A stretch of DNA of 64,000 nt from Arthrobacter pascens (lineage in GTDB: Bacteria; Actinomycetota; Actinomycetes; Actinomycetales; Micrococcaceae), in contig NZ_JAUSXF010000001.1 in NCBI RefSeq assembly GCF_030816475.1, positions 1,798,001 through 1,862,000 of the forward strand. Direction: 5' to 3'. A model generated the notes under the pieces. The model saw only the letters and a program-made list of their open reading frames with translations, had not been told where the DNA came from and searched no databases. This document shows, in pieces, positions 41,721 through 52,710 of the stretch (positions are counted from its first letter, which is position 1; each line of letters begins with the position of its first letter). A program made the position numbers and the translations under genes.

Positions 41721-42299
41721 GTGACGCTGCGCGTCCTGGGAGTTGACCCCGGGCTTACCCGCTGCGGCATTGGCGTAGTCGACGTCGAACGGAACCGGCG
41801 GGCAACCATGGTTGCCGTCGGGGTGGTGGGCACCTCCCCGGAGGAAACCCTGGACCGGAGGCTGCTGGTGATCGCCCTGGCCATCGATGAGTGGCTCGAC
41901 CTCTACGAACCCCATGTCCTGGCGGTCGAGCGGGTGTTCTCGCAGCTCAATGTCAGCACCGTGATGGGCGTGGCGCAGGCGTCCGGCGTGGTGATCGCCG
42001 CCGCAGCCCGCCGCGGAATCCCGGTGGCGCTTCACACGCCGTCGGAAGTAAAAGCCGCCGTCACGGGCAGCGGAACCTCCAACAAGGAGGCAGTGACAAA
42101 ATTGGTCACCAAGATCCTCCGGCTGGACGCACCGCCGCGACCGGCGGACGCCGCCGATGCCCTGGCACTTGCCATCACCCACGCGTGGCGCGCCGGAAGC
42201 GGTGCCTCCGTAGCGACCACCGGGCCCGGCAGTTCCTCGCTGACGCCCGCCCAAAGGGCCTGGGCTGACGCCGAAGCGAAGGCGCGCCGCGGACGGTGA
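41721..42299 (+). CDS. ruvC: Holliday junction resolvase RuvC
   Basis: The 192-aa nuclease: [17 protein letters not shown] (first catalytic Asp), [24 protein letters not shown] (Glu), and [16 protein letters not shown] (Asp-Asp pair). RuvC cuts four-way junctions within the RuvABC complex. The GTG at 41721 is the family start. The C-terminal Ala/Ser-rich tail is longer than in E. coli. Confidence 0.96.
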   Translation: MTLRVLGVDPGLTRCGIGVVDVERNRRATMVAVGVVGTSPEETLDRRLLVIALAIDEWLDLYEPHVLAVERVFSQLNVSTVMGVAQASGVVIAAAARRGIPVALHTPSEVKAAVTGSGTSNKEAVTKLVTKILRLDAPPRPADAADALALAITHAWRAGSGASVATTGPGSSSLTPAQRAWADAEAKARRGR

Positions 42300-42398
42300 A
42301 TGTCCCCACGGCTTGCTAGGGTATTCGTAGATATGTTCGGATAACCGGTCCTGCCCTCTCTCCAGGTGGCGGCCCGGCAGTACACCAGGAGCCCGGCC

Positions 42399-43043
42399 TT
42401 GATCAGTTTCCTCCGCGGAATTGTTGCCCACGTTGGTCTGTCCACGGCCGTGATCGACCTCAACGGGGCGGGCATGAGCGTCAATGCCACTCCGCAGACC
42501 CTCAGCCGCCTCCGTACCGGGGAGGAAGGCAAGCTGTTCACGTCCCTGATCGTGCGTGAGGATTCGCTGACCCTCTTCGGCTTCGCGTCCGACGACGAAC
42601 GTGAAGTATTCGACGTCCTGCTCAGTGTCAGCGGGGTTGGCCCGCGGCTCGCCCTGGCGGTGCTAGCGGTCCACGAACCCGAAGCCATCCGGGTGGCAGC
42701 GCACACGGGGGACAGCAAAACGTTTACAAAGGTGCCAGGGATCGGCCCAAAGGTAGCCGGACGGATTGTCCTGGAGCTCGCGGGGAAGCTGGTACCGCAC
42801 GGCACTGCGGGCGCCCAGGCCACAGCCACCCCCGCCGAAGCTGCGTGGAAGCCGCAGGTGGTGGCAGCTATGACCAGCCTTGGCTGGTCCGAAAAGGACG
42901 CCACGACGAGTATCGAGAAAGCTCTGGCGGACGAGCCCGAGGTTTCCTTCCGCGGCAATGTGCCGGAAATCCTGCGAACCACGCTCCGCTGGCTTGGCCA
43001 GGATGGTGCGCGGGCGGGAAACCGGGTAGGCAGCCGTGGCTGA
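42399..43043 (+). CDS. ruvA: Holliday junction branch migration protein RuvA
   Basis: A 214-aa protein with the OB domain ([20 protein letters not shown]), two HhH motifs ([18 protein letters not shown] and [19 protein letters not shown]), and a C-terminal domain that meets RuvB. The TTG at 42399 follows AGGAG. It overlaps ruvB by 8 bases. Confidence 0.96.
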   Translation: MISFLRGIVAHVGLSTAVIDLNGAGMSVNATPQTLSRLRTGEEGKLFTSLIVREDSLTLFGFASDDEREVFDVLLSVSGVGPRLALAVLAVHEPEAIRVAAHTGDSKTFTKVPGIGPKVAGRIVLELAGKLVPHGTAGAQATATPAEAAWKPQVVAAMTSLGWSEKDATTSIEKALADEPEVSFRGNVPEILRTTLRWLGQDGARAGNRVGSRG

Positions 43044-44124
43044 GCCTTCGGTGGTCGCTGCGGTGGAAGAGCCTGAGGACCGGGCCATTGAAGCCGCACT
43101 CCGGCCCAAGAACCTCGATGATTTCGTGGGCCAGCACAGGGTCCGCAAGCAGTTGTCGCTGGTCCTGCAGGCCTCCAGGATGCGAGGCCGAAGTGCAGAC
43201 CATGTCCTGTTCTCGGGCCCGCCCGGGCTGGGTAAGACCACCCTGGCCATGATCGTGGCGTCCGAAATGAACGCGCCCTTGAGGATCAGCAGCGGTCCGG
43301 CCATCCAGCATGCCGGCGACCTCGCAGCCATCCTTTCCTCGCTGTCAGAGGGTGAGGTCCTCTTCCTGGACGAAATCCACCGGATGTCCAGGCCGGCCGA
43401 GGAAATGCTTTACATGGCCATGGAGGACTTCCGGGTGGACATCGTGGTGGGCAAAGGCGCAGGTGCCACCGCAATTCCCCTGGATCTTCCGCCCTTCACC
43501 CTTGTCGGGGCCACCACGCGCGCCGGGCTTCTGCCAGGGCCGCTGCGCGACAGGTTCGGTTTTACCGGGCACCTGGAGTTTTACTCGGTGGCAGAGCTCG
43601 AACTGGTGCTCCGGCGATCAGCAGGCCTGCTGGACCTGAAGGTGAATTCCGCCGGGTTCAGCGAGATCGCAGGCCGGTCCAGAGGCACCCCGCGCATCGC
43701 CAACAGACTCCTTCGGCGTGTCCGTGACTGGGCGCTGGTGCATGGGATCGAGCAGATTGATGCGCGCTCGGCGTCGGCTGCGCTGGATATGTACGAGGTG
43801 GATAAACGGGGCCTGGACCGGCTGGACCGTGCTGTGCTTGAAGCCCTGATCACCAAGTTCGGCGGGGGACCGGTGGGGCTCTCCACCCTGGCCATTGCCG
43901 TGGGGGAGGAAACCGAAACAGTGGAAACGGTGGCGGAGCCGTTCCTGGTGCGGGAAGGGCTGCTGGGCCGGACCCCGCGAGGCCGGATCGCCATGGCACC
44001 CGCCTGGACCCACCTTGGCTATGCCGTGCCCGCCGGAATCTTCGGACAGGAGCCGCTGGATCTGTTCGAAACTGACCCGGAGAACGGCGGGACTGCACCG
44101 GAGTGGGCCCCGAACAGCGAATAG
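43036..44124 (+). CDS. ruvB: Holliday junction branch migration helicase RuvB
   Basis: A 362-aa AAA+ motor: Walker [14 protein letters not shown], Walker [11 protein letters not shown], sensor 1 [11 protein letters not shown], Arg finger region GPLRDRFGF, and a winged-helix C-terminus with [18 protein letters not shown]. It drives branch migration with RuvA. The GTG at 43036 starts inside ruvA, indicating coupled translation. Confidence 0.97.
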   Translation: MAEPSVVAAVEEPEDRAIEAALRPKNLDDFVGQHRVRKQLSLVLQASRMRGRSADHVLFSGPPGLGKTTLAMIVASEMNAPLRISSGPAIQHAGDLAAILSSLSEGEVLFLDEIHRMSRPAEEMLYMAMEDFRVDIVVGKGAGATAIPLDLPPFTLVGATTRAGLLPGPLRDRFGFTGHLEFYSVAELELVLRRSAGLLDLKVNSAGFSEIAGRSRGTPRIANRLLRRVRDWALVHGIEQIDARSASAALDMYEVDKRGLDRLDRAVLEALITKFGGGPVGLSTLAIAVGEETETVETVAEPFLVREGLLGRTPRGRIAMAPAWTHLGYAVPAGIFGQEPLDLFETDPENGGTAPEWAPNSE

Positions 44125-44148
44125 CACCGTCCTTTCAGCTTTTCCCTT

Positions 44149-44154
44149 TAGACT
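44149..44154 (+). promoter_or_regulatory. Probable -10 element for yajC-secD-secF
   Basis: TAGACT lies about 150 bases before yajC, with a -35 not clearly seen. The intergenic stretch is otherwise free of genes. Confidence 0.4.
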
Positions 44155-44302
44155 GGTATGACGCTCGGCACGTTCGGGTCTTTGTTCCCGCAGGCGGCCC
44201 CACCGGCTGCCGGTGGCTGGCATGCGGCACCCAGTCCGGCCACCCGGTTCAAAGCGGACGGCGCTGTCAACCAGCTACGCAAGTACAGAATGGAACTTTT
44301 CC

Positions 44303-44749
44303 GTGTTCGGACATATCACTGCCCAGACCACCACCCAGCCCGGCGGCGGCATCGACTTCATGACGATCCTGCTTTTCGTGATGCTCGGAATCTTCATCTT
44401 CATGATGTTCCGCCGCAACAAGAAAACCAAGGACCAGCAGGTGACGCTGCAGTCGCAGTTCGCGCCCGGCGTTGAGGTAATGACGAGCTTCGGACTCTTC
44501 GGGCGGATTGTCTCCATGGACGACGACGAGAACAAAGTAGTGCTGGAGCTCTCTCCCGGAAACCTTGCCACGGTTCACCGGCAGGCAGTCACAAAGATCG
44601 TCGAGCCTGCCGTGGCTGCCGAGGATGAGCCTACTGTTGTCCCCGATGATGCGTCTTCCCTTGCCGCGGAGGAAACCGGAACGCCGTCTTCCGAGACGCC
44701 TGACGAAACCCTCAAGCGCCTCAACGATGAGGGCAAGAAGGACAGCTAG
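44303..44749 (+). CDS. yajC: Preprotein translocase subunit YajC
   Basis: A 148-aa protein with one transmembrane helix (MTILLFVMLGIFIFMMFRR), then the YajC core QQVTLQSQFAPGVEVMTSFG LFGRIVSMDDDENKV and VHRQAVTKIVEP. It is an accessory of SecDF. The GTG at 44303 gives an extracellular lead MFGHITAQTTTQPGGG, similar to other actinobacterial YajC; an ATG at the helix (44360) is an alternative. The acidic Ser/Glu tail is long. Confidence 0.88.
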   Translation: MFGHITAQTTTQPGGGIDFMTILLFVMLGIFIFMMFRRNKKTKDQQVTLQSQFAPGVEVMTSFGLFGRIVSMDDDENKVVLELSPGNLATVHRQAVTKIVEPAVAAEDEPTVVPDDASSLAAEETGTPSSETPDETLKRLNDEGKKDS

Positions 44750-44862
44750 TCCGCGCTGCCGCACCGGCAACCCGCGTTAGACACCTCTACGGCTGCGGAC
44801 CTCCGCCGGTGGGAGCACGAAGCTCGCACCGGCGGTACCCGTAAATAAGAGAAAGATCGACA

Positions 44863-46620
44863 ATGGCACGAACTGGCCCCAAAAAATCAGGACTCAGGGT
44901 ACTTGTCTGGCTCGGCGTAGTCCTCGCCGTGCTGACCGCAGTCCTGGCTGGCGGCACCATGGCCGGACAGGCGAGCTGGGCTCCCAAGCTCGCACTGGAC
45001 CTCGAAGGCGGCACCCAGATGATCCTGGCGCCCAAGGTTGAGGGCGGTTCGGACATTAACGAAGACCAGCTCAACCAGGCGGTGGCCATCATCCGCCAGC
45101 GCGTTGACGGTTCAGGTGTTGCGGAAGCCGAGATCAGCACCCAGTCCGGCCGCAATGTGGTGGTCAGCCTTCCCGGAACCCCCTCGACGCAAACCAGGGC
45201 CCTTATCCAGGCGTCCGCAGATATGAACTTCCGTCCGGTACTGCTCAATGGGGCCGGCGCCGCCGTACCGACGGAGTCCCTTACCCCGGAGGACCAGCTG
45301 CCCAAGCCGACGGCAGCACCTGCCAACAGCAGCGACATCAACTGGATCACGGCTGACGTTTACCGGAAATTTGAAACATTGGACTGCGACCACCCGTCGC
45401 AGGACAAGCAGGAACGTTCGGATCCCACCAAGCCGCTGGTAACATGTGAGCCGGCCACGGCAACCTCCCCTGCCGTCAAGTACATCCTTGGCCCGGTGGA
45501 GGTCAAAGGCACCAACATCGTCACTTCCTCCTTCCAGCTTCAGCAGGGTGCCCAGGGTGCTGTCACCAACGAATGGGCCGTCAACATCCAGTTCGACCAG
45601 GAAGGTACAGCCAAGTTCAAAGAGGTCACGGAACGGCTGAACCAGTTCTACGTCGCTGCCGGCGGTGATTCCGGCACCGATCCCAAGGCCCAGTTCGCCA
45701 TCGTGCTGGATGACCAGGTCATCTCTGCACCGCGCGCCCTTGCTGCCATTACTGACGGCCGCCCGCAGATCACGGGCGGATTCACCGAGCAGTCGGCAAA
45801 GGCGCTTTCCGACCAGCTGCGCTTCGGTGCACTCCCCATCAGTTTCGAAATCCAGAGCGAGCAGCAGATTTCCGCTACCTTGGGTGGCGAACAGCTCCGC
45901 ATGGGCCTCCTGGCCGGCCTGATCGGCCTTCTGCTGGTGGTTGTGTACTCGCTGTTCCAGTACCGGGCATTGGGCTTTGTCACCATCGCGTCCCTGGTGG
46001 TGGCCGGCGCCCTGACATACCTGGCGATCGCGATCCTTGGCTGGACGGAAAACTACCGGCTGTCCCTGGCCGGTGTGGCCGGGCTCATCGTGGCCATCGG
46101 CCAAACCGCTGACTCCTTCATTGTCTACTTCGAGCGCATCCGTGATGAGTTGCGTGAGGGCCGCGGGCTGGTCTCGGCGGTGGAAAACGGCTGGAAGCGG
46201 GCCAAACGCACCGTCCTGGCCTCAAAGGCGGTCAACCTGCTCGCCGCCCTCGTGCTGTACTTCGTGGCAGTCGGCAACGTGCGTGGTTTTGCCTTTACGC
46301 TCGGCCTGACCGCCATCGCCGACCTCCTCGTGGTCTTCATGTTCACCCACCCCATGCTGCAGGTGCTGGCGCGGACACGGTTCTTTGGCGAAGGCCACCG
46401 TTTCTCCGGCCTCGACCCGAAGCGACTCGGCGCGATCCCGCTTTACCGCGGTGCCGGGCGGCTGCGTACGCCCGACGCCAAACCTCAGGTTGTCCGGGCT
46501 AAGAACGCGGGAGCCGCAGCGGAAGCAGAACGCCGGATGACCATCGCGGAACGCCGCCTCGCCGAAAAGCAGGAGCAGCTCGCCGGCTCCTCCAAGAGCG
46601 CAGCCAAGGAGACCAAATAA
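44863..46620 (+). CDS. secD: Protein translocase subunit SecD
   Basis: The 585-aa protein has a first helix (LVWLGVVLAVLTAVLAGG), the LALDLEGGTQMIL motif, a large extracellular P1 domain, and five further helices with the RND core (GLIVAIGQTADSFIVYFERI). SecDF uses the proton gradient to pull exported proteins outward. A ~65-residue insertion in the extracellular part (CDHPSQDKQER ...) and a basic tail are seen in actinobacteria. It touches secF (TAATG). Confidence 0.96.
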   Translation: MARTGPKKSGLRVLVWLGVVLAVLTAVLAGGTMAGQASWAPKLALDLEGGTQMILAPKVEGGSDINEDQLNQAVAIIRQRVDGSGVAEAEISTQSGRNVVVSLPGTPSTQTRALIQASADMNFRPVLLNGAGAAVPTESLTPEDQLPKPTAAPANSSDINWITADVYRKFETLDCDHPSQDKQERSDPTKPLVTCEPATATSPAVKYILGPVEVKGTNIVTSSFQLQQGAQGAVTNEWAVNIQFDQEGTAKFKEVTERLNQFYVAAGGDSGTDPKAQFAIVLDDQVISAPRALAAITDGRPQITGGFTEQSAKALSDQLRFGALPISFEIQSEQQISATLGGEQLRMGLLAGLIGLLLVVVYSLFQYRALGFVTIASLVVAGALTYLAIAILGWTENYRLSLAGVAGLIVAIGQTADSFIVYFERIRDELREGRGLVSAVENGWKRAKRTVLASKAVNLLAALVLYFVAVGNVRGFAFTLGLTAIADLLVVFMFTHPMLQVLARTRFFGEGHRFSGLDPKRLGAIPLYRGAGRLRTPDAKPQVVRAKNAGAAAEAERRMTIAERRLAEKQEQLAGSSKSAAKETK

Positions 46621-47639
46621 TGCCCAGCTTTGCCACTTTCGGTAACGAGCTCTACACCGGCAAGCGTTCCTACAACTTTGTGGGCGCCAAGAAGATCTGG
46701 TTCCTCATCGCGGCCGTAGCCGTGGCCCTCTCCATCCTGATTCCGCTCGCAAAGGGCGGCTTCAACCTCGGCATCGAGTTCCGCGGCGGTTCTGAATTCA
46801 CCGTTTCGAACGTCAAGACCACGGATACCAGCGAGGGTGAGAAGGCCGTCCAGGACGTCGTTTCCGGGAGCATTCCCCGTGTGGCCAACGTAGCGGGCAA
46901 CACCATGCGGATCCAGACGGACAAGCTCACCGACGACGAGACCCTCAAGATCAAGGCCGGCCTGACAGCCGCGTACGGCGTCACAGACAACGAGGTGACA
47001 TCCACTTTCGTGGGGCCCACGTGGGGTGCGGACGTCACCAAGCAGGCGCTGTTGGGGCTCGTGATCTTCGTGGTCCTGGCGACTGCCCTGATGGCGCTGT
47101 ATTTCAGGACGTGGAAGATGTCATTGTCGGCGATCGCGGGCATGCTCGTCACGATGTTCATCACGGCCGGAGTCTATGCGCTCAGTGATTTCGAAGTGAC
47201 GCCCTCAGCGATCATCGGATTCCTGACCGTCCTCAGCTACTCGCTCTACGACACCGTGGTGGTCTTCGACAAGATCCGTGAGAACACTGCGGACATCAGT
47301 TCGTCCACGAGGCGCACTTTCGCAGAGGAAGTCAACCTCGCGGTGAACCAGACCCTGGTCCGTTCCATCAACACTATGATGGTGGCGATCCTCCCCGTCG
47401 GCGCCATCCTGTTCATCGGCGCCGGGCTGCTGGGGGCGGGCACACTGCGGGACCTGTCACTTGCCCTGTTCGTCGGCATCCTGATCGGCACGGCTGCCAC
47501 CATCTTCGTGGCGGCGCCCATGTATGCCTGGCTTCGGCAGAACGAACCCGAGCTGGTCAAACAGGCCCGGCGGGTAGAACAGAGGAGGGCCGAAGCGTCC
47601 TCCCGGACGGCCGCTGCGGCAGCCGCCGCCCAGCCCTGA
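46620..47639 (+). CDS. secF: Protein translocase subunit SecF
   Basis: The 339-aa partner of SecD: LGIEFRGGSEFTV after the first helix, GLVIFVVLATALMALYFRTW, and GFLTVLSYSLYDTVVVFDKIREN. Six helices and the RND core are complete. Start ATG overlaps the secD stop by one base. Confidence 0.96.
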   Translation: MPSFATFGNELYTGKRSYNFVGAKKIWFLIAAVAVALSILIPLAKGGFNLGIEFRGGSEFTVSNVKTTDTSEGEKAVQDVVSGSIPRVANVAGNTMRIQTDKLTDDETLKIKAGLTAAYGVTDNEVTSTFVGPTWGADVTKQALLGLVIFVVLATALMALYFRTWKMSLSAIAGMLVTMFITAGVYALSDFEVTPSAIIGFLTVLSYSLYDTVVVFDKIRENTADISSSTRRTFAEEVNLAVNQTLVRSINTMMVAILPVGAILFIGAGLLGAGTLRDLSLALFVGILIGTAATIFVAAPMYAWLRQNEPELVKQARRVEQRRAEASSRTAAAAAAAQP

Positions 47640-47652
47640 TCGTACTGCAGGA

Positions 47653-47701
47653 ACCGGCCGGACAGCCTCGGAATACCGACGCCGTCCGGCCGGTTCGCAT
47701 T
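47653..47701 (+). terminator. Terminator after secF
   Basis: A perfect 11-bp stem (ACCGGCCGGAC with GTCCGGCCGGT) around a 20-base loop, followed by TCGCATTT. It separates secDF from rel. Confidence 0.8.
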
Positions 47702-47759
47702 TAAGCACCGGTTACATCAGAGTCTTGATGGAGGAATAGACTGAGGTAATTAAACGGTC

Positions 47760-50168
47760 GTGAGGGGTGCTTCATTGGAAGAACGTTCGGCGTCGGTGCC
47801 AACGGCAGACGGGGACAACAGTCCGGGCCACGGAGTGAAGACCGGGCTCGCCGATTCCGCACGTCCCGGCGCGATTGTTCCCGTGGACAGCTCCGGCACA
47901 CGGCCCACGTTTCCAGGCCGGCGTGAACGTACCCGGTCCCGGCTTGCGCGCCTTACCGGTCGTAGCTCTGCCAGCTATTCGCCCATCCTTGAACCGCTAC
48001 TGCGGACGGTCCGGGCGAACAATCCGAAAGAGGACTTCGATCTCATCCAGCGTGCCTTCGAAGTGGCAGAACGCAGCCACCGGGGGCAGAAGCGCAAGAG
48101 CGGCGATCCCTACATCACCCACCCGGTAGCGGTTGCGACTATTCTCGCCGAACTTGGCCTGAGCGGTACGACCCTTGCTGCCGCGCTGCTCCACGACACG
48201 GTGGAGGACACGCCGTACACGCTGGCTGACCTGAAGCGGGACTTCGGCCCGGAAGTCGCCATGCTGGTGGATGGTGTCACCAAGCTGGACAAGGTCAGCT
48301 TCGGCGAGGCCGCCCAATCCGAAACTGTCCGCAAAATGGTTGTGGCCATGGCCAAGGACATCCGGGTCCTCATGATCAAACTTGCCGACAGGCTCCACAA
48401 TGCGCGCACCTGGCGGTTTGTGTCCGCTGAATCCTCCGCCCGGAAAGCGCGCGAAACCCTGGAGATCTTCGCCCCGCTTGCGCACCGCCTTGGTATGAAC
48501 ACCATCAAGTGGGAGCTTGAGGATCTGTCCTTCGCCGCGCTGTATCCGAAGGTCTATGAGGAGATCGTCCGCATGGTGGGCGACCGTACTCCGGAGCGCG
48601 AGAAGAGCCTGGGAGTCATCAGGGACCAGATCACCGAGGACCTCCGGACCGCCAAGATCAAAGCGACGATCACTGGCAGGCCCAAGCACTACTACTCGAT
48701 TTATCAGAAGATGATCGTCCGGGACAAGGACTTTGACGACATCAATGACCTGATGGGCGTCCGGGTGCTGGTGGATTCGGTACGGGACTGTTACGCGGCG
48801 CTGGGGACGATGCATTCGCGGTGGAATCCGTTGCCAGGGCGTTTCAAGGACTACATCGCGATGCCCAAGTTCAACATGTACCAGTCCCTCCACACCACGG
48901 TGATCGGGCCTGGCGGCAAACCGGTGGAGATCCAGATCCGGACCCATGAAATGCACCGCCGCGCTGAATATGGTGTGGCCGCGCACTGGAAGTACAAGGA
49001 CCAGCCCAACCGCACGGCAACCGGCCCCGGCAGCCCGCGTGACGGAGACCTGGGCTGGCTGAGGTCGTTGGTGGACTGGCAGCAGGAAACATCCGATCCC
49101 GGGGAGTTCCTGGATTCGCTGCGTTTTGAAATCAACGCCCGCGAGGTATTCGTTTTTACGCCCAAGGGCGAGGTCATGGCATTGCCGGCCGGTTCCACCC
49201 CTGTGGACTTCGCGTACGCCGTTCACACCGAAGTGGGGCACCGCACCATCGGGGCCAGGGTCAACGGCAAACTGGTCCCCCTGAACAGCGAACTGAACCA
49301 CGGCGACTGGGTGGAGATCTTCACCTCCAAAGCCGAAGGCGCCGGCCCAAGCCAGGACTGGCAGCATTTCGTCAAGAGCGCCCGTGCCCGGAACAAGATC
49401 CGCCAGTGGTTCAGCAAGGAGCGCCGGGAAGAAGCGATTGACCGCGGCAAGGAACTGTTGACTCGGGCGATGCGAAAGCAGAACCTTCCGCTGCAGCGAC
49501 TCATGACGCACGAGGCTCTCGCGGCGGTGGCTGAGGACTTCAAGTACGTGGACATCTCCGGCCTCTACGCCGGGGTGGGCGACGGACACACCTCCGCGCA
49601 GTCCGTAATGGAGAAGCTCGTCGAAAGCCTGGGCGGCAACGAGAGCACTGACGAAGACATCACTGAAGTCAGTATCCCCACGCACGTGGCCAAGACCCGT
49701 TTCTCAGACTCGGGGGTTGTGGTGCGGGGCGTGGGCGACGTCTGGGTGAAGCTGGCCCGGTGCTGCACTCCGGTTCCCCCTGATCCCATCCTTGGTTTCG
49801 TCACGCGGGGTTCAGGCGTTTCGGTTCACCGTACGGATTGCACCAACGTCTCCGACCTCAAGGACCAGCCGGACAGGATCGTCGATGTTGACTGGGCGCC
49901 CACGCAATCCAGCGTGTTCCTGGTGGAGATCCAGGTGGAAGCGCTGGACCGGAAGTCGTTGCTGTCCGATGTCACCCGGGTCCTGTCCGAAAACCACGTG
50001 AACATCCTGGCCGCCAGCGTGCACACCTCCACCGATCGCGTAGCGATCTCACGGTTCGCGTTCGAGATGGGCGACCCCAAGTACCTGAGCCACGTCCTCA
50101 GTGCTGTCCGGAGGATCGACGGCGTTTTTGACGTCTACAGGACCACCGGAAACAAGCGCCGGAGCTAA
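47760..50168 (+). CDS. rel: Bifunctional (p)ppGpp synthetase/hydrolase (Rel)
   Basis: The 802-aa RSH protein. A Pro/Arg-rich N-terminal tail (~75 residues) leads to the HD hydrolase ([32 protein letters not shown]), the synthetase ([48 protein letters not shown]), TGS ([20 protein letters not shown]), zinc-finger/helical part and a C-terminal ACT domain. HD residues are intact, so it should both make and destroy (p)ppGpp. Start GTG at 47760; a later start cannot be excluded. Its last 120 bases are overlapped by the convergent gene. Confidence 0.96.
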   Translation: MRGASLEERSASVPTADGDNSPGHGVKTGLADSARPGAIVPVDSSGTRPTFPGRRERTRSRLARLTGRSSASYSPILEPLLRTVRANNPKEDFDLIQRAFEVAERSHRGQKRKSGDPYITHPVAVATILAELGLSGTTLAAALLHDTVEDTPYTLADLKRDFGPEVAMLVDGVTKLDKVSFGEAAQSETVRKMVVAMAKDIRVLMIKLADRLHNARTWRFVSAESSARKARETLEIFAPLAHRLGMNTIKWELEDLSFAALYPKVYEEIVRMVGDRTPEREKSLGVIRDQITEDLRTAKIKATITGRPKHYYSIYQKMIVRDKDFDDINDLMGVRVLVDSVRDCYAALGTMHSRWNPLPGRFKDYIAMPKFNMYQSLHTTVIGPGGKPVEIQIRTHEMHRRAEYGVAAHWKYKDQPNRTATGPGSPRDGDLGWLRSLVDWQQETSDPGEFLDSLRFEINAREVFVFTPKGEVMALPAGSTPVDFAYAVHTEVGHRTIGARVNGKLVPLNSELNHGDWVEIFTSKAEGAGPSQDWQHFVKSARARNKIRQWFSKERREEAIDRGKELLTRAMRKQNLPLQRLMTHEALAAVAEDFKYVDISGLYAGVGDGHTSAQSVMEKLVESLGGNESTDEDITEVSIPTHVAKTRFSDSGVVVRGVGDVWVKLARCCTPVPPDPILGFVTRGSGVSVHRTDCTNVSDLKDQPDRIVDVDWAPTQSSVFLVEIQVEALDRKSLLSDVTRVLSENHVNILAASVHTSTDRVAISRFAFEMGDPKYLSHVLSAVRRIDGVFDVYRTTGNKRRS

Positions 50169-50735
50169 CAGGGACAATTTCTCGAGTGCCGCCTTCTTGT
50201 GCGGCACACGGGGAGTGGACTCAATGGCCAGGACCAGCAGCCGCAGCCGTACGTCCCTTTCCGGGCGGGCCAGCAGCCCCTCGAGAGCAGGGATGGCACG
50301 GACGGCGTCTACATGGAGCGCAATATCCAAGGCAGTCCGTAGGGGACTTGAGACCATCAGCCCGCCCATGCTGACGACGTCGAAAGGCCCAAGCCTGACC
50401 TCGTGGAGAGTGCAGCCGCGGGTGTTGCGCAGACTCGAAACCCTGCGTTTCGCGTCCACCAGGAGAGCGAGCCGATCCGGTTCCTCCGCGCAGCCGTAGA
50501 TCCAGGCTGCGGTCATGCGTCCGGCGACCACCCTCTGGCGAATGCCCTCCGGAACGGCCGTGGCGGCGGCCCTCGCCCTCAACTGCGGAGAAGCTGTAAC
50601 CTCCGGGAGTGTGTAGCCGCGCTGGTGCAACCGCGTGAGCAGGCCATCGGCCGCGAGTGACTGGAGTTCGGGCCAGGTAAACGGCCGCCCCGGCGAGTAG
50701 AGCTCGGCGAATGGGGGAGCGGACGTGGTGGCCAT
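50049..50735 (-). CDS. AbiEi-like protein (putative type IV antitoxin family), overlaps rel
   Basis: A 228-aa protein with an N-terminal region like AbiEi-type winged helix proteins ([25 protein letters not shown]) and the [26 protein letters not shown] plus [14 protein letters not shown] pattern common to actinobacterial 'AbiEi family' proteins. No nucleotidyltransferase toxin (AbiEii) is beside it, so a working toxin-antitoxin pair is not shown. Its last ~40 residues are read from the strand opposite the rel 3' end. The fit is moderate and the last stretch may be non-native. Confidence 0.6.
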   Translation of the reverse strand: MATTSAPPFAELYSPGRPFTWPELQSLAADGLLTRLHQRGYTLPEVTASPQLRARAAATAVPEGIRQRVVAGRMTAAWIYGCAEEPDRLALLVDAKRRVSSLRNTRGCTLHEVRLGPFDVVSMGGLMVSSPLRTALDIALHVDAVRAIPALEGLLARPERDVRLRLLVLAIESTPRVPHKKAALEKLSLLAPALVSGGPVDVKNAVDPPDSTEDVAQVLGVAHLEREP

Positions 50736-50837
50736 TTAGCCATCCTGCCGCGGCTGCATTGGACGAGTACAGGTCCGGCCCCGGTTATGTGGATAACCGG
50801 GGCCGGAACTATGCGGCGTTTACTTGCGGACAGTCGG

Positions 50838-52643
50838 TCAGGAGAGTTCGCTGGCCGACCGCTGGATCTGGTCCAGCCAGGCCTGCCTGGCCTCAAGAGC
50901 TTCCTTGGCTGCCTTGATCTTGCGCTGGTCGCCGGCCTTCTCCGCCCGGGCCAGATCATCCTGCAGACCGGCGATAGCTGATTCCAGCTGGGACAGCGCG
51001 CTGTTGGTCCGCGCTTTCGTCTCAGGGTTGGAGCGCTGCCAGTTCTCTTCTTCGGCGTGCCGCACCGCGTCCTCGACCTTGCGGAGGCCGGCTTCAATGC
51101 GGCCCATGTCAGCCCGGGGAACCTTGCCGGCCTCTTCCCAGCGGTCACGGACGGACTGGAGCGCTTTCTTTGCCGCGGCCAGGTCCCTGACCGGCAGGAT
51201 GGCATTTGCCTCGGCCAGGAGGGCTTCCTTCACCGTGAGGTTCGCCGCGTACTCCTGGTCAATCTCCTCGTTGGCGGCCTGCCTGGATGTGAAGAAGACG
51301 TCCTGCGCGGCGCGGAAGCGTGCCCACAGCGCGTCGTCATCCTTCCGGCTGGCGCGCGGGGAAGCTTTCCACTCGTCCATCAGGCGGCGGTATTCGCCAG
51401 CGGCGAAACCCCAGTCCGTGGAAGTGGACAGTGACTCTGCCTCGGCGATGAGCTTCTCCTTGGCCGACTTCGCCGCCGAGTTGTTGCTGTCCAGCTGGGA
51501 GAAGTAGGCCCTGCGGTGCCGGTCGAAGACCGTGCGGGCTGCCCGGAAGCGTTTCCAGAGGGCGTCCTCGTTGCTTCGGCCAAGCCGTACACCGCTCTTC
51601 TGGGCTGTCTTCCAGCTTTCGAAAAGCTCGTTCATCCGTGCGCTGGAAGTCTTCCATTGGATCTGCGCGGGATCCTGGCCGGAGATTTCCTCGGCCTCGG
51701 CGACGATTGACTCGCGGGCCGCGAGTTCCGCCGTCCTGACGGCGTCGTGCTCGGCCTTCTCAGCTTTTTCGAGTTCCGTGATCTGGCCGGAAAGGGCATC
51801 CAGGCGAGCTTCTGCCGCGCGCAGGTCGCCCACCATGTTCCGCTCGGCCAGCTGCTCCCGGAGGTGCGTCACGGTTTTCTGCATGTCCGTGCTGGGGGCC
51901 TTGGAACCGACCCGCTGCTCCAGCAGCACGATCTGGGCCACGACGTCGTCGTACTTCCGGGCGAAGTACCCGAGGGCCTCGTCATCGCTGACCCCGGGGT
52001 ATTGGCCCACGGGGTGCTCATCGTTGTCGATCTTCAGGAAGACGTGGCCGTCACCTTCCACCCTGCCCCAGCGCGCGGCTTCTTCCAAGGTTGTCGAGGA
52101 TGCGACGGGAGCCGGCGCTGATGCAGGCGCTGCCACTGCTGGCTTGGGCCGGGCGGCGAAAGCTGCCGGGGACGGAGCCGGGCGCGGCGCAGGCGACGGA
52201 ACCGGTGCTGCCGGGGCGGAAGCTTCTGCGGCTTCTGCGGCGGCGGGCGCCGGTGCAGCTTCGGCGGGTGCTGGTTCAACCGGGGCGGAAGCTGCCGCGG
52301 CTTCATCGGTGGTGGGTGCCGGCTCGGAGGGTGCCTGTTCAGCCGTTGAAGCAGCTTCGGCGGCTACTTCTGCGTCGGACGGTGCCGGTTCGGCGGCAGC
52401 CGGTTCAGCAGCCGCCACTTCTTCGCTGGCGGGTGCCTGCTCGGCCGGTGCCTGTTCAGCCGTGGAAGCAGCTTCTGCGGCTTCTTCGTCCGCGGCAGCC
52501 GGTTCAGCAGCCGCCACTTCTTCGCTGGCGGGAGCCTGTTCAGCTACTACTGCGTCTTCAACCACTGCATCATCAGCCACGGGGGCTGTTGCATCGGTCA
52601 GTTCGGCTGCCGCTGTTTCGTCGGATTTCTGACTGTCTGTCAC
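50838..52643 (-). CDS. DUF349 domain protein with Ala/Pro/Glu-rich N-terminus
   Basis: A 601-aa soluble protein. Residues 1-175 are almost only Ala, Pro, Glu and Ser, made of near repeats around EEVAAAEPAA. The rest is a row of DUF349 helical repeats, each with a W-x-x-A/s-G-x-x-P or W-x-R-F-R-A-A-x pattern (LWKRFRAARTVFDRHRRAYF; LWARFRAAQDVFFTSRQAAN). The family occurs in many actinobacteria near rel or hisS and its role is unknown. Start GTG at 52643. The low-complexity arm may be flexible or phase-separating; that is an inference. Confidence 0.85.
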   Translation of the reverse strand: MTDSQKSDETAAAELTDATAPVADDAVVEDAVVAEQAPASEEVAAAEPAAADEEAAEAASTAEQAPAEQAPASEEVAAAEPAAAEPAPSDAEVAAEAASTAEQAPSEPAPTTDEAAAASAPVEPAPAEAAPAPAAAEAAEASAPAAPVPSPAPRPAPSPAAFAARPKPAVAAPASAPAPVASSTTLEEAARWGRVEGDGHVFLKIDNDEHPVGQYPGVSDDEALGYFARKYDDVVAQIVLLEQRVGSKAPSTDMQKTVTHLREQLAERNMVGDLRAAEARLDALSGQITELEKAEKAEHDAVRTAELAARESIVAEAEEISGQDPAQIQWKTSSARMNELFESWKTAQKSGVRLGRSNEDALWKRFRAARTVFDRHRRAYFSQLDSNNSAAKSAKEKLIAEAESLSTSTDWGFAAGEYRRLMDEWKASPRASRKDDDALWARFRAAQDVFFTSRQAANEEIDQEYAANLTVKEALLAEANAILPVRDLAAAKKALQSVRDRWEEAGKVPRADMGRIEAGLRKVEDAVRHAEEENWQRSNPETKARTNSALSQLESAIAGLQDDLARAEKAGDQRKIKAAKEALEARQAWLDQIQRSASELS

Positions 52644-52710
52644 CGCTAAAAGTCTTTCGCTTGGAGGGAAATACTCACGTACCGCACCGCGGCCTCAAGG
52701 ACCGGGCTTC

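Noticed and set aside
47997..49685. A 562-aa open frame opposite rel
   Set aside because: Shadow frame of rel; composition lacks protein-family features and there is no ribosome site.
50049..50735. A complete AbiE-type toxin-antitoxin system
   Set aside because: Only the AbiEi-like gene is present; the adjacent genes are rel and a DUF349 protein, not a nucleotidyltransferase toxin.
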